NCBI GenBank assembly: GCA_001414345.1
Contig: LLCB01000304.1
Span: 1 to 64,000, forward strand
DNA length: 64,000 nucleotides
Reading direction: 5' to 3'
From: Hymenoscyphus infarciens
Lineage: Eukaryota > Ascomycota > Leotiomycetes > Helotiales > Helotiaceae
Shown here: positions 9,803 to 22,979 of the stretch, piece after piece
How positions within the stretch are numbered: position 1 is the stretch's first letter
How the letters are laid out: each line of letters opens with the position of its first letter
Made by a program: the position numbers and the translations under genes
Notes under the pieces: generated by a model
The model's database searches: none
What the model was told of the DNA's origin: nothing
What the model saw: only the letters and a program-made list of their open reading frames with translations

Positions 9803-10378
9803 TTACCTTCGTGAAAGTAAAAATAACAAGAATGGGTGAGGAGACCAGAGCTATTTACTGCCGGTTCTATTATCCATCAGAAGACTGCTTAATGAGGCAA
9901 GAAGATGTAATACAGTGGATAGGAAGCCTAAAGAACACCGCAAAATAAAAATAGAGTTGAGAGAGGGACGCTTCGCTATGCGCGGAAAAAGTTGAGGAGG
10001 GCGCTACAACTTCAAAGTTCTCGAGTACCCCTCCCCTCCCCTCCCCTCCCCTTTCGATGGGAGTACTTGTACATTGTTTTTCTTACACTGCATATACTCG
10101 TAGCTTGCCATTTCCTCAAATCCATTCTGATACATCAATCATTCGGTCATTCTGGTGGCGTCGTCATCGCCAGGCAACCAACTTGATGGTCCTGAAAAGC
10201 ACGGCTGGAAGCCACGACGCAAACATGGCCTCTCAACCATTCACCGATGAATTGCATACCTAACGAATCCAATCCCCTCCCCAACTTGATTTTAATTTTA
10301 CTATTACAATTGAGTAGATATTGATTACAGCTATCCTTTCCTTTACGCAGCTATCGAGAACCCCTTCCACGCCCAACG
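9803..10378. promoter_or_regulatory. Intergenic region with a CCCCT repeat, promoter of the next gene
   Basis: Spacer between the NLR relic and the gene at 10379. It contains five perfect CCCCT units (10028-10052). On the minus strand these form five runs of four guanines, able to make a G-quadruplex. CCCCT is also the core of yeast stress-response elements. No gene is recognised here. Confidence 0.5.
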
Positions 10379-11772
10379 ATGAAGGCCAAAAACCCGGCTC
10401 TTTGCGACCACTTACCGAGCGCCTACAACAATAGTGTATATCGAGATGAATCGGAGAATCCCAGTGGAGGGCCAGTAGCATCAAGCAGCCGATCAGGGGG
10501 AAACGAATATACTTACGAGGACCCTCCGCCGTCATACGAGGAGAGCCCTCTGTTGTCCCGTCCTCGAGATCGATCGCCTCCAAAACCCCAACCACGAGTC
10601 CGAAGAAGATGGTACATGTCAGTACAGCTCTGCAGCACCCTGGAATCCATTTCTAACCCATCTATGGCAGGCCACCTCCAGACTTACCCTTCTCGAGCCA
10701 TGGCGTAAATCCAACCAGCGTCCAAACCTACTTCCCCGATTACTCCACCGACTCCGAAACCCTACGACAGATGTTATATGAGCAGGCTTCATATCCCCCT
10801 ACATACTACGTGGAATTGAAGGGAACACATACGGAGACTACGTCCCGTCGGCAGACACACGGTATCACAGTTGGAAATGATGGGGGGCGGGGGCACCACC
10901 ACAATGGCGATAACAACAGCGAAACACAAAGCTCGACCACAATCACCGACTTTTACATTCGAATCAACATAACCCACCTGCTCAGCACAGGACCAAATCT
11001 TGGTGGCGAGTTGCATCTCCTCGCGGACAATGAAAAGGGTTTCCGAGGCGGGATCATAAAGCGTCTTCAGCCTGCTGTTACCTCCCCGGATATCGACAAC
11101 CAACACGAAGAGCTGAAAGCGTGGTGTGATAAATACGTTGCAGACCCTTCTTTGAAATCATTTACATTGAAGCGGGAAGTGATTAATCACGACACTAAGA
11201 AGCTTGGGGACCTCATCCGCTCAGCCGTTGCTTCCACCAATTATCGAGGTCAGATCTCTGTTTCTTTTCCAATTACACACCAGTCTGTGGTTGTGTATAG
11301 TCCGGGTTGGATCAACAAACTCCGCATGACGACGTGGGTTCGATGGTTTTTCTATTTTACATTTCTTTGGATTTTCAGTTGGCTGTACTTAATCTTCGCC
11401 ACGGCTAGGTATGAGGTTGTCAAAGTTGTTTTCCCCTATGCCGATGTCTCTCCTGAGGAGACGACCCATGGTTCTGATAGGACGCCCACAGTCATGAGTG
11501 AGACTGAGTGGTTTCATCTCTGGGGGATGTCAATCAGGAGGGCTGTCTTGGGAAGATTAAATCTTCAAAATGCTGAGTTGGACGACGAATACCGCCTCAC
11601 AACGGATCACATACTTGAGTCGGATCATGGCATGGAACGGGCTAATCTCCTCGGTGATCTGCCTGGTGGGGGGTATGGCCATGGAAGAAGTGGTGGGATT
11701 GGAGGATTCGGATTCAGCATTCAATTCCCTGGTCAGTGGCAGCAACGAGAAGGTTGGGGTTACGATTGCTAA
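10379..11772 (+). CDS. Conserved-type membrane protein with PPxY motif, function unknown
   Basis: Two exons (10379-10611, 10671-11772) with a 59-nt GT-AG intron give 444 residues in frame, and the join reads RRRW-PPPDLPFS. The N-terminus is polar and carries DPPPSYEESPLL: a PPxY motif (residues 50-53) that could bind WW domains of an Rsp5/Nedd4-type ubiquitin ligase, followed by an acidic dileucine. The middle holds a folded, charged domain (about 130-290, with YPPTYYVELKG and the ITDFYIRINITHLL stretch). A strongly hydrophobic aromatic segment, WFFYFTFLWIFSWLYLIFA (about 302-322), is probably the single membrane anchor. The tail is glycine-rich. I do not recognise a named domain. Similar proteins are, as far as I know, only annotated as hypothetical in filamentous fungi. 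Trafficking or ubiquitin-linked sorting is inference from the two motifs. Confidence 0.75.
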
Positions 11773-12600
11773 AATACTTCTTCGTTACGTCGAGCATTGC
11801 CATTTCCGGCAAGTCAATTGACAGAATGTAAAGTCACTATCCACGAAAAGACGCATGAGTCTCAATTTTGGTATGTGGAAATTTTCTTCCCGAGTTGTCA
11901 AGCCTTCAATCTGCCTCGGCTGTCTCCATGAGTTCATGTCTCCTACATGTGTGGTCGAATCTTTTTGCGGAGGTCCCCGGAATACTTCAAGTCACTTTAT
12001 TTCTGGGACGTACGGGTAAAATCTCATGGTATAACCATATAGCCATCCCCGCTACCCGATGCTTTTTGTGCTTCTTTTGAATAGTTGCGAGAGGTTTGGT
12101 CGCTGCTCTGGTACATCTCATTTATTTGAGATTGGACGACAACCTTTGCTACTACATCAAGTCTGAATTCTTCAAATAGAATGGCCAATTTCATTGGTAT
12201 GAGATTTCTTCTCTTTGCATCAAAGAGATTCGGCCCGGACCATATAGCTGTAATCTCATCCTCTCCAAGCTAGCTTGCGTTGAAGAATCTCAGTCAGTAT
12301 GCTACATCGGTCTGGCTTAAATTTCGTCCAGCCCATTTACTTTGAGTCTTTGTATTCTGCCTGCACTTTGCCTCAATGGCCGTGTTCGACCCCAAGTGAT
12401 GTAGAAATTCATACGATCTCGTTGAAATGTGATAGTGCAGTCCCCCCAAAAGCAAGGCTACGAAGCAGGATACATGGCACGCTTAGACTACGAGAACCTA
12501 GGAAATAAATATATTCGATAAGTGATTATTGAAGTGGGTATGAACATAAGAGTGAAACAAGTTAGCAAAAACGACATGCTTCAGAGATAGACTAAGGTAT
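11773..12600. other. Intergenic, no gene seen
   Basis: GC-balanced at first, becoming AT-rich after about 12500. Only short frames without family resemblance occur. It marks the edge of the gene island. Confidence 0.5.
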
Positions 12601-13159
12601 AGTCTATTCAAATTAGAATTAACTAATTATGTCGCTACTTTAGACTATTATATAGTAAGAAGAGTAGAGTAGTAAATACCACTCTACTTAACTGATTTTA
12701 AGCACTACTCTACTCTACTTATACTACTCTAAGTAAGTATTCTTAGACTTAGACGCTAATACTTTTATATTAATAAATTATTAGTAATTAGCTCTTAAAA
12801 TAAATTAATACTTTTTTACTCTAATATAATTAGCGCGATATATTATTAGCAAAAAAGAGACAATTATTAATATATATTAGCTTTTTAAAGTTAGTAGTTC
12901 TATATAGTAGATAGAAATTATATAATATAATCTACTCTTTTTTCTAAAGACTAGTTTTCTTTTATATAAATACTATTCTAATAAATCTAGATTAATTACT
13001 TTAAAAGAGCTAAATACTTACTTATATTATAGTATTATATTAATAAAAAAGTATATAACTTTACTTAAAGTAGAGCTTATAGATTCTATTAGCTATTAGT
13101 ATAGATCTACTATTTAGCGATTATATAACCTAATATAACGATATATATTAATATATTAT
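12601..13159. repeat. AT-rich repeat shared with 50030-50384
   Basis: From about 12780 the text parallels 50030-50384 word for word over long parts (AAAGTAGAGCTTATAGATT, TAGATCTACTATTTAGCGAT). In both copies an LTR begins at or soon after the end of the shared sequence. Around 12660-12740 there are several CTACTCTACTTA words in both orientations. CA and TG are almost absent. Confidence 0.6.
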
Positions 13160-13424
13160 TATAATAGCTAGCTGTTTTAAATAGCCGAGGTTATATACTA
13201 GGTTTTAGAGATTTTATATTAGTTAATAAATATGTTTTATCTTAGTTTTAGTTTTAAATAGTTTATATTATCTAAACTTCTATATATATACTCTATCTCT
13301 CTCTATTTATAAGAGACTAATTTGTTCTTTACGTTTATACTAAGCCTAGGAATTATATCTATTATTCTACTAAACGTACTTCTATATACCTCTTTACTAG
13401 TAGTATATAGTTCGTACTATTATA
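13160..13424 (+). mobile_element. Solo LTR (265 bp) with ATTAT target duplication
   Basis: It begins TATAATAGCTAGCTG and ends CGTACTATTATA. ATTAT occurs directly before (13155-13159) and after (13425-13429). The ends match the other LTRs of the window, whose unmutated form is TGTAATAG...CTATTACA. No internal region is attached, as expected after LTR-LTR recombination. Confidence 0.8.
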
Positions 13425-13429
13425 ATTAT

Positions 13430-15177
13430 ATATATCTAATATATTATTAGTTAAGTTCTACTAGATATAATATAATAATCGTTAGAGACTCTCTTAATAT
13501 TTTATTAATAGTATTAGTATCTAAGTCTAAGTACTCTATGTATTTAAGCTATATTTAAGCTAAGCTAAGGCTAGACCGAGGCTTAGAGTAGTATCGAAGT
13601 AGCGTTCTAGAGCTACTTAGAGCTTAAGCGAGATCTCTTTACTTACTATATTAATTTAATAATAGCTTTAATATACTAGCTATTATTTATATACTACTAT
13701 ATATATATATATATATACTAAGATTTAATAAAAAAACCTTTAAATACTAATCTATCTACTAAAGACTTTAGCTCTTAAAAGAACTACTATTATAAACTAG
13801 ATAAACTATATCTAGAAGACGATTTACTTATTATTTAAAGAAAAGAGAATTAAAAGATAAGTATAATACTACGAGTTATATACTACTATTAAAAATATAT
13901 ATACAAGTATATAAGACTAGAATAATATATATAATTACTAAGCTTAAATACTAAGAAAAAGAATAAATTAGTTTTTTTAAAATAGAAAGAGATAAAGTAT
14001 ATATATATAAAAGTTTAGATAATATAAATAAGTATTTAGATAATAATAGAAGGTTTTAAGACTAAATCTTTTCTAATATAAATAATAATAATATTTTAAA
14101 AATTAACTATTACTTAATCTTAATAATTATAAATAACTAGCTATTATAAAAAGTAATATTATAAAAAACTTTTAAATATTAGTAGAATAGCTTTATACTA
14201 GCTATATTAGCTATATAATAGTATATATAGCGCTAAAGTAGTATTAATTTAGCTTTAATATACTTAGTATTAAAGCTAATCTATTATTTTATCTCTAGTA
14301 CTAGAGGTTCTAAGACTAACTTATTATCTAATTATTATCTTAGTTTTAGTTATAAACTTTTATATAGTCTAAACTTCTATATATATATACTCTATCTCTC
14401 TCTATTTTATAAAAGCTAATTTGTTCTTTTTCTTACTATTAAGTCTTATAATTATATATATTATTCTAATTTTATATACTTCTATATATTATTTCAATAG
14501 TAGTATATACTTTATACTATTATATTATAATACTAAGTCTAATATACTCTCTAAGTTCTAAATTATATAATTATATAACTAGTCTCTTATCTCTTTATAT
14601 ACTATCTAGCTCTATAAAACTATAATAGATTAAAAAAGTAAGCGATAAAGTAAGCGATTAAGTAAAAGTTTACTTTATAAGATATCTCTTATATAGATAG
14701 AGTATATAAGTAAGTATAGTATTATTAAGTAGATAGAAGATAAATAGATAAATAGAAACTTATAAACGTAATAATATTATATTTACTTCTAGTATACTAA
14801 GAATATATCTAGTATTTAAAAGTTTTTTATAATATTAAATAAGATATTATAATAAACTATCTCTAGTAGAGTTAAGTTTAGTCTTTTACTATAATAATAT
14901 AAAACATATACTTCTATTAAAGAGATATATAGAAGTATATTTAATAGAAGAATATATATAAATACTAGATTCTAATATAAAAGAAGAGACTAAATTAAGC
15001 TTTTTCTAATTATAAAAGAGTTAGAATATCTATATATAAAAGTTTAGACTATATAAAAGTTTCTAATCGAAACTGAATAATATAGATAATATAGACGTCT
15101 AAAGCTTAACTAGTACATAGGCTCGGCTATTTAAGATAGTAAGCTATTATAGAATAGAAGTATTTATATATAAGCTA
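13430..15177. repeat. Strongly RIP-mutated repeat DNA with LTR fragments
   Basis: Nearly pure A/T with residual CT/AG. An LTR-like fragment ends CTATTATA near 14525. An inverted LTR fragment occupies about 14890-15151 and ends in AAGCTATTATA, the complement of an LTR start. 13917-14420 contains no CA and no TG dinucleotide. No coding sequence survives. Confidence 0.7.
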
Positions 15178-15182
15178 GAATA

Positions 15183-15556
15183 TATAAAAGCACGCTATTC
15201 TAAATTACTAGTATTCGTAAAACTACTAATACCTCTACGATTAACTTTATACTTATAAGATAGAAAGTACTAAAGAGAGTAAGGTTTAGATATTATATAT
15301 TTCGCTTTAAGACCTTATATATTTAGCTTTAAAGCTCTTATTATTTTAGTAGCTATATTAGGAAGAGCTTAGTTCTTATTCTTATTAGAACTTAGTAGTC
15401 TTTAACCTCTTATATATAGATGTTTATACTTAGTATAGAAGAAGAATAGTTTTTCCTTTTCTTTTATATTAGTACCTAGTATTTATATATATTATTCTAT
15501 CTTAAATATACTTCTATATACCTCTTCTCTAGTAGTATATCTTTTATACTATTATA
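15183..15556 (+). repeat. 5' LTR of element A (374 bp)
   Basis: It starts TATAAAAGCACGCTATTC and ends ACTATTATA, and is the same length as the 3' copy. GAATA precedes it directly. Confidence 0.88.
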
Positions 15557-16389
15557 TAAAAAGGAAAAACTCTTCTTTACTAGTAATAGCCTTTATAATA
15601 TCTCTTTTAAGCTTATTATTACTTTTTATTTCGATTTTAATTTAGCCTAGAATTAGACTATTATAATACTATTCTTAAATAGCTAAGTAATTAGAGACTA
15701 TTTAAATAGCTAGTAATACTAGAGTTTAATATTTATATAGATAGCTAGTAAAAATCGTATCTTATATATTAAGAGATTAAAATACGCTAAGTATTCTTAA
15801 GAATCCTAATAACTCTCTTAGTATAAGAACTTCTATATATAATTTAGATAGTTAATATATAATAGTTATCTAGAAAACTCCTAAATTAACCTCTTTATCT
15901 CTCTCTTCTAAATTAATATTTAATATATTAAATTTAAGAGCGACTCTAGGTCTCTTCTAAGCTCTGTTTTAAAACGTAGAGCCTCTTTTTAGAGAAGAAA
16001 GTTAAGTACTAATAAAAAGGTTCTTAACTTATTATTATCTATCTAAGAATAAAAAGTTATAGAATAATAAAAGTAAGAGCGTAGCTCCTAGAAGCTAGAG
16101 AGATAACTAAGACTTTTCTAATATAGATAAGATATAAGAAGTAATATAAGCTATAGAGGCTAAGAATTAGGAAAAAGAAGAAAGAACCTAGTAATAAGAT
16201 AACTAAAGCGCCTAATTAGTAGATTTAGTATAATAAATTAGTAAATACTTACTAAGAAATAATTAGAGTCTAAGTCTCTACTAACTAAATTAAACTTCTT
16301 CTTTATACTCTTCTATTATACTAGACTATCTTTAGATATAAAACTTTACTTTTAATATTCTTTCTTTATAATAATTATAATAATCTACT

Positions 16390-17300
16390 CTTTAATTTTA
16401 AGCTAAAACCTTACTAAAAGCTTAATAACCTACTAAAAGTAAAATTATAGAGAAAATTAAATCTTTAGATAATAGTACTTTATCTACTTATAAGTAATAA
16501 AAGATATCTATATATAATAGACTCTAAGTAAACGCTAACTATTACTATATACTTAAAACTTATAAAGCTCTTATTTAGAGAATAACTATTAAACTTACTA
16601 AGAATTACTTAGAGCTCTAATATAAGTTAGATATAGATAATATAGCTTTTAAAGACTAATAGAATATAATAGAACTTCTTAATTCCTACTTCCTAACTAG
16701 TTATAAGAAAAAGAATACTTAAAATAAATTTTAAGTCTTATAAATAGATAGAAAGAGTTATATAGAAGAAACTTTTTTAAATTTTAGAGTATACTTCTTA
16801 TATATAGCTATACTTAAAGAGATATTAGAGTTAGAAAGATTCTACTAGATATAAGATAAGATTATACTCTAGCTCTAAAATAGCTCTATATTAGCTAAGA
16901 GATATTAGAATTATAATTTTAATAAAATAGTAGTAGATCTTTTAACCTTAGATAAAGAGAAGTACTAAAACATAGAGTTATCTATAACTAGTACTATAGC
17001 TAAACTAATTAATATAACCTTATTATTTAAAAAAATAAGTACTTTTTAATTCTTATCTAGCTCTATACTAAAACTCTTCTTACTCTTATATAGACTTAAT
17101 CCTACTTTTTAAAAGATTTTATAAACTTCTAAACTATTTTCTACTAGTAAAAAATTAAAAACTATATTAATAGACTAAGTCTTTACTAGTATAAAGTATT
17201 ACTATTATAGTAAGCTTAGGTATTTTAAACCTAATTACTCTAATCTTTCTAGTATTAATAAAATAGATAATTAACCTAAAGAAGAATAACTATCTAAAAA
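16390..17300 (+). pseudogene. RIP-destroyed gag of element A
   Basis: The frame reads like Gypsy gag (KIKSLDNSTLSTYK, then ALI and NYLEL words) with stops at former Gln codons. At 17194-17240 the CCHC zinc knuckle reads KYYYYSKLRYFKPNY: all three cysteines and the histidine are now tyrosine, and glycines are Ser or Arg. The same gag occurs in element E at about 27960-28800. Confidence 0.75.
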
Positions 17301-18399
17301 GTACTCTAACTCTAATCTAAGTTAAGAAAAAAATAAAGAGGCTTAGATATAAATTCCTTCTTAAACCTATATAAATATAATCTAATTAGACTTAACCTTT
17401 CTAAGCTTATAAGAGGAAAACAGTTCTTTATAAATACTACTCTTAGTATATAGAGATATAGTATTAAATTATAAGCTTTAGTAGATATAGAAGTAAATAA
17501 GTACCTTTTTCTAAATTAACTCTTAACTTTATACTTATCTAAAATAATAGGTTTTTAGATCTAAAAACTACTATATTTAGTATCTATTTATAGATATAAT
17601 AATAGTACTAAAAGCTAAGTAACTTAGTTTATATAACTCTATCTAAATATAGCTAAATATTATATTTAGAACTACCTTTTTATTATCTTAGACCTTAGAT
17701 AATAAGACCTAATTATTAGTAATAAGTAGTTAAACTATTTTAAAGTCCTTCTTAACCTTTTAAAAAGCTAAATTACTTAACTAGCTAATTACTCTCTAAC
17801 TCTCTACTTTAGTAATAAGATTTTACTTTTACTTTCTAGCTAGAACTAGAAACCTATTTTAAATTACTAGTTAAATATAAATTAAAGAGAATATATAATC
17901 TATTAATAAGAAAGATATAAAAAGAGTAGACTTATAAATATAGCTAAGTTATTACTCTTATTTATAATAATAATACCTCTTAAAATTTTAACCTCTAACT
18001 CTAGTTTAAACACCTTTTAAACTACTAGTATAGCTTTAAAAAGCTAGACTTTATACTCTTTTATTAATAAAATAAGTATAAACACTATATACTTTAATAT
18101 AAAATAACCTAACTTAGAATTCTATATAACTAATATCTATAAGCTATATTAGATTATTAATAAAAGATTAGCCTCTTTTTAAGATAATAATAATATAAGA
18201 GCTCTAATATAAACCTAACTTCTATAATATTATTCTTCTTATAAAGACGTATTCTTAAAAGTAGCTTCTAATAAGCTCTCTCTTTACTATAAATATAACT
18301 ATAAGATTACTTTAAATAAACTACTTCTTAACTTCTTTTCGTCTCTATATTAATAGTTAACTATAAAGCTTAAAGCTATAAAGAAGTATCTTATAAAGA

Positions 18400-20353
18400 A
18401 CTTAGATAAAGAGTTTATTATTAATAGTAATAGCTCTTTTATCTCTCTAGTACTCTTTATTAGAAAAGCTAATAGTAATAAGTTATAATTCTATATTAAT
18501 TATAAAAAGCTAAACACTCTAACTTAAAATAATCTCTACTTAATCTCTTAAATTAATAAGCTTCTTTTAAAAATAAAGATAGCTAAAATCTTTACTAAGT
18601 TAGATATAAGATAAGCTTTCTATTATATTTAAATAGATTCTACTTTAGACGAGATAACTACGTTTAAAACTAGGTATAATATATATAAATATCAAGTCTT
18701 CCTTTCTAGACTCTATAATAGCTTTACTATCTATTAATATTATATAAATAACGTCTTAATTAATTATTTAAATAACTTCTATATTACTTACTTAGATAAT
18801 ATTTTAATTTATTTAAATACTATTAAAAAATATAAAGAATAGGTTAAGAAGGTCTTAAATTAGCTCTAAGAAGCTAAACTCTAAGTAGATATTAAGAAAA
18901 GCGAATTTAATATTACTAGAGTTAAATACTTAGAATTTATCTTAACTATAAAAGGACTTAAAGTTAATCTTAAAAAAGTAGAACTTCTATAAAACTAGGT
19001 TTAACCTACTACTATAATAAGTATAAAGTCTTACTTAGGATTTATAAGATTTTATAAATAATTTATTAAAAGTTATACTAAAATTACTAAACTCTTAACT
19101 ATAATAATACACCTTTTAGAGCTATTTCTATAAACACTTAAATATAAAGAAGCTTTTAAAGTACTAAGAACTAGGTTACTTACTATATAAACCTTAGATC
19201 TTTTTATAAAAAATAGTCTATATCTTTTAATATAATTTAGTTAAACGTTATTCAAGAGTTAGGTTTAGATATAATTTAGAAGTTAAAAAAAGATAACTTA
19301 TACTCCTTTTAGAAAGAACGTTATAAACTTCTAGATAAATACTCTATCTTACTAGATAATTTACTCCTTTTTAAGAATCGACTTTATATTTAAAGAAATA
19401 CTAAACTCTATATAAAACTAATCTAAGAAGTCTATAACTAAGTATCTAGTACTTACTTAAGTATAAAAAAGATATACTAGTTATTAGTATAATACTACTA
19501 CTAGATTAGATTAGGTTTAGACTTTAAGAAGTATATAGTAAATTATTAAGCTTATAAATACTCCTATTCTTAATAAACTAAGTAATAAGGCTTTCTTTAC
19601 CTCTTACTAGTACTTAACTACTCTATATAATATTTATATATAGATTTTAAATTATTTTTAAAAAATAAACCTAGATTTAATACTATATTAGTATTTATTA
19701 ACTAACTTAGAAAGAATTTAGTATTAATACTCTACTACTTAACTATAAATACTAAAAGACTAGCTAAACTCTTTATTTAATAGATTTACTATTTTAGTTA
19801 CTACTCTAAATCAATTACGTCTAATTAAGAATCTTAATTTATATTATTATTTTAAACTAAATTTTATTAAATAATTAGTATTAAGCTTAAGCTTAGTACT
19901 ATCTACTGTAAATAGATAGATAAATAGATAAAGATAATAAACTAATATATTAATTAGAGACTAAGGCCTTTTATAACCTACTATTAAGATAACTAGAGCG
20001 AATTAATCCCTCTAATAGATAAGAGTATAAATAATACTTTTATACTTATCTATTAGTATAACCTCTTATTAGCTTAAGTTTAGACTTAACCTAAGAGCTT
20101 TATAAGATTAGAATATACTAAAGACTTCTATTCTCTAAGAACGTCTTAACTATAATAAAGTAGTAAAAATAGCCTAATATATATACTCTACTTAAAGAAT
20201 AGCTAAAGATAATATAAGTAAAACCTAGAAAAGGATAAAGAATAGTATAAATTAATTCTATAAAGCTATTAACTAAGATATTAGAGATAAAGTCTACTTA
20301 TCTACTAAGAATCTTAAGATAAATCGTCCTAGCTAAAAGCTTACTAAATAGTA
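18400..20353 (+). pseudogene. RIP-destroyed reverse transcriptase and integrase of element A
   Basis: The reverse transcriptase core is readable (INYKKLNTLT, AKIFTKLDIR, TTFKTRY, YLDNILIY, KYLEFIL, SYLGFIRFYK). The catalytic YxDD has become YLDN by GAT/GAC-to-AAT. The integrase part includes THLGIKKTY, SIKLKLSTIY and RLRPFITYYQDNWSE. Stops occur every few dozen codons. It is cut at its 3' side by insertion of element G at 20354-20358. Confidence 0.82.
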
Positions 20354-20358
20354 GATAA

Positions 20359-20549
20359 TATGACAGTCCCAGTCACATACGTCACTCACGTGACTAGGTT
20401 GGCCCGAGGCTTTGCCGAGGCTTCGCTTAATGTATATAAATAAAGCTAGAGTGCTTATACTCTTCGCTTTTCTCTTTAGTTTAGTTTTCCTTAATACTAG
20501 GTACTATTTTATAAGTACTCTCTTTATATATTTATAGAGAGCTGTTATA
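20359..20549 (+). repeat. 5' LTR of element G (191 bp)
   Basis: It starts TATGACAGTCCCAGTCAC and ends CTGTTATA. It keeps more unmutated CA and TG than the 3' copy, for example CACGTGAC near 20388. Confidence 0.92.
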
Positions 20550-21099
20550 CTAAAACTAAACTCTCTCTCTTTACCTAGGAAGGCTTTTACTAATATCTTA
20601 ATAATAATATATATATTTACTTATATTAAATCTACTAAATTTACTTTCCTCTTTTATAAAGCCTAACCTATTTATATTAAGTAGTAAGGTCTAGCATTCT
20701 TCTATTAGCTATATCGAGTCCTTTAAAAATAACCTATTAACCTAAAAACTATTCTATTCTACTTTAAAGTTAGTAGAGCTAATCTCTCTTCCCTCTTCTA
20801 TTAATATCATATTCTAATCTAGCTTAAGAACTTGACTCGAAAAAATATATATACTAGCTATTACTATACTACTATTACCTCCTCCTATTAAGATAACTAC
20901 TAGTTCCTTATAGTATAAGATCCTTAAACTACTTCTACTTAACTCTATCTTATAATAAATCCTTAAAGTAATAACCTTATTAATAAGTAAAGTTTATAAA
21001 CTTAAAGTAAATACTTTAAATATAGCTAGTACTTCTTATTAATATACTCCTATTTAACTATAAACTCTCGATATAACTCGTTCCTCTTTTATAGCTCTA

Positions 21100-22300
21100 T
21101 TATCTAAGAAGATAAGTAAGATAGCTAATCCTTACTAATTTACTATAGAAGACGAATTTATCTATATAACCTAGGAAACTAAAATTATAGTAAAGTTATC
21201 TATTAATACTAACTATTTTAAGTCTAAGAAAGTAAGAATAAATTTAATTTTCTATTATACTTCTAGAAAAGCTTAAAACTATATTTACCTAAGATATAAG
21301 TTTAATACTATTAACTAGTTTAATAGCTATAAAAAGATATTAACTTATCTCTAAAATATTACTGTTAGCTCTTACTTATACTAAGAAGCTTATATCTAAT
21401 ACTAAGACCTTATTATATTAAAGATAGAAACTTTCTACGACTTCTATACTAAGTTCTAATAACTTATAGATAAAGCTAAAGTTCTCTTATAAGACTAGGT
21501 AAAAGACTTATAGAATAAGTTAATCTTTATACTATACTAATCTCTTATTATTACTAAGTTCTAAGCTAAAGAAGATATAAACTCTTTTTATAATCTTATA
21601 AGTAGTATTAATAGTAATCTTCGAAATCTCGCTTCTTAAAGAGTATAAGTAATAAACTTTCCTTCTACTTCGAACCTATATATACCTACTCCTACGCCTA
21701 CTAGCCCTTCTTCTTCTATAGCCCCCTTTATCTCTCTTAGACACTTTAACGCCCTTACTATGAATAACCGCTTAACTCTAGGACTATTAGATAAGTACTT
21801 TAACTATAGTAAGCCTAGTTATTATATTAAGGATTATCTAAAGCTAAAGATATATAAGGTTAACTTTAAAGAGCTTAAAGGAAAAGATACTAGCTTAGAG
21901 TTAAGAAATAAAGAAGCTTAAAAGAAGACTCCTCCTTAGATAAATATAGAATTAATCTCTCTAAGATTAATCTATAGTTATTAATTAGTAGAAAAACGTT
22001 TACTTTACTTAGTATAATAACTATTAATAGATTTAGTATATAAACTACTACTCTTAGTAACCTTAGAGTAAATGCCTTTTCTTTTATAAATATATAACTC
22101 GGTTATAACCTTATAAAGTTCTATAGTTTAAAGACTAAAAGACTTCTTACCCTTATTAAGATTCGTAGATATAATAGAGAAATTAAGAGTAAAGCTATAT
22201 ACTATCTCCTTTTAAATTATATCTTAGATAGTTATAAATTCTTTAATATACTATTTATCTTCTTAGACTTAAGTCTATATAATATTATCCTTAGCTAGAG
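21100..22300 (+). pseudogene. RIP-destroyed gag of element G
   Basis: The zinc knuckle at about 21796-21836 reads YFNYSKPSYYIKDY. Compared with the CCHC family pattern, all cysteines and the histidine are tyrosine and both glycines are serine, each explained by one transition. The surrounding frame is broken by stops. The exact ends of gag cannot be fixed. Confidence 0.65.
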
Positions 22301-22979
22301 GTTCTTTAAGTACTTTTATATTAATATTAATATAACTTATTAGAAACTACTCTAGTCTAATAATCTTAAGCCTTACTTCTCTGTTTAATAGCTAACTCTT
22401 CTCTCTTAAGACGCTATATAACTAAAAGACTTTATACTCTTTTACTAGGATAAAGCTAATATTTACGACTAAGCTATAGAAATAGATAAATAGCGCTAAT
22501 AAGGTAGAAGGCTCTTAGAGCTTATAGATTATCTCGAAATTAATACTATAACCTTAGCTAGTTATACCTTAACTATATATAGTAGGGGAAGCTATAAGTC
22601 TTTAATATAAGTAAAATACTAAGTTATAAAAAAAGAACTTAAAAGCGTTATAAAGAAGGTACTTGCCTTAGTATACTATTAGAAACCCTTTATCTTAAAG
22701 AAGTTAGACCTTATTATTAATATTTTAGCTATTTTAGCCGTAGGAATGTATTATTACTTACTCTAAGAGGATAATAAGATATTTACTATAAGTATATATA
22801 AAATTAATACTATTATAGCTAATTAAGAACTAGATATAGCCTCTAATATCGCTCTTCCTAATAAGTACTAGAACTTTAAAGAGGTATTTTCTAAAACTAC
22901 TTTAGATACTCTTCTATCTTACTAATACTACGACTATAAGATTGATTTTAAAGGTTTAAATACCTTTAGATATTCCTCT

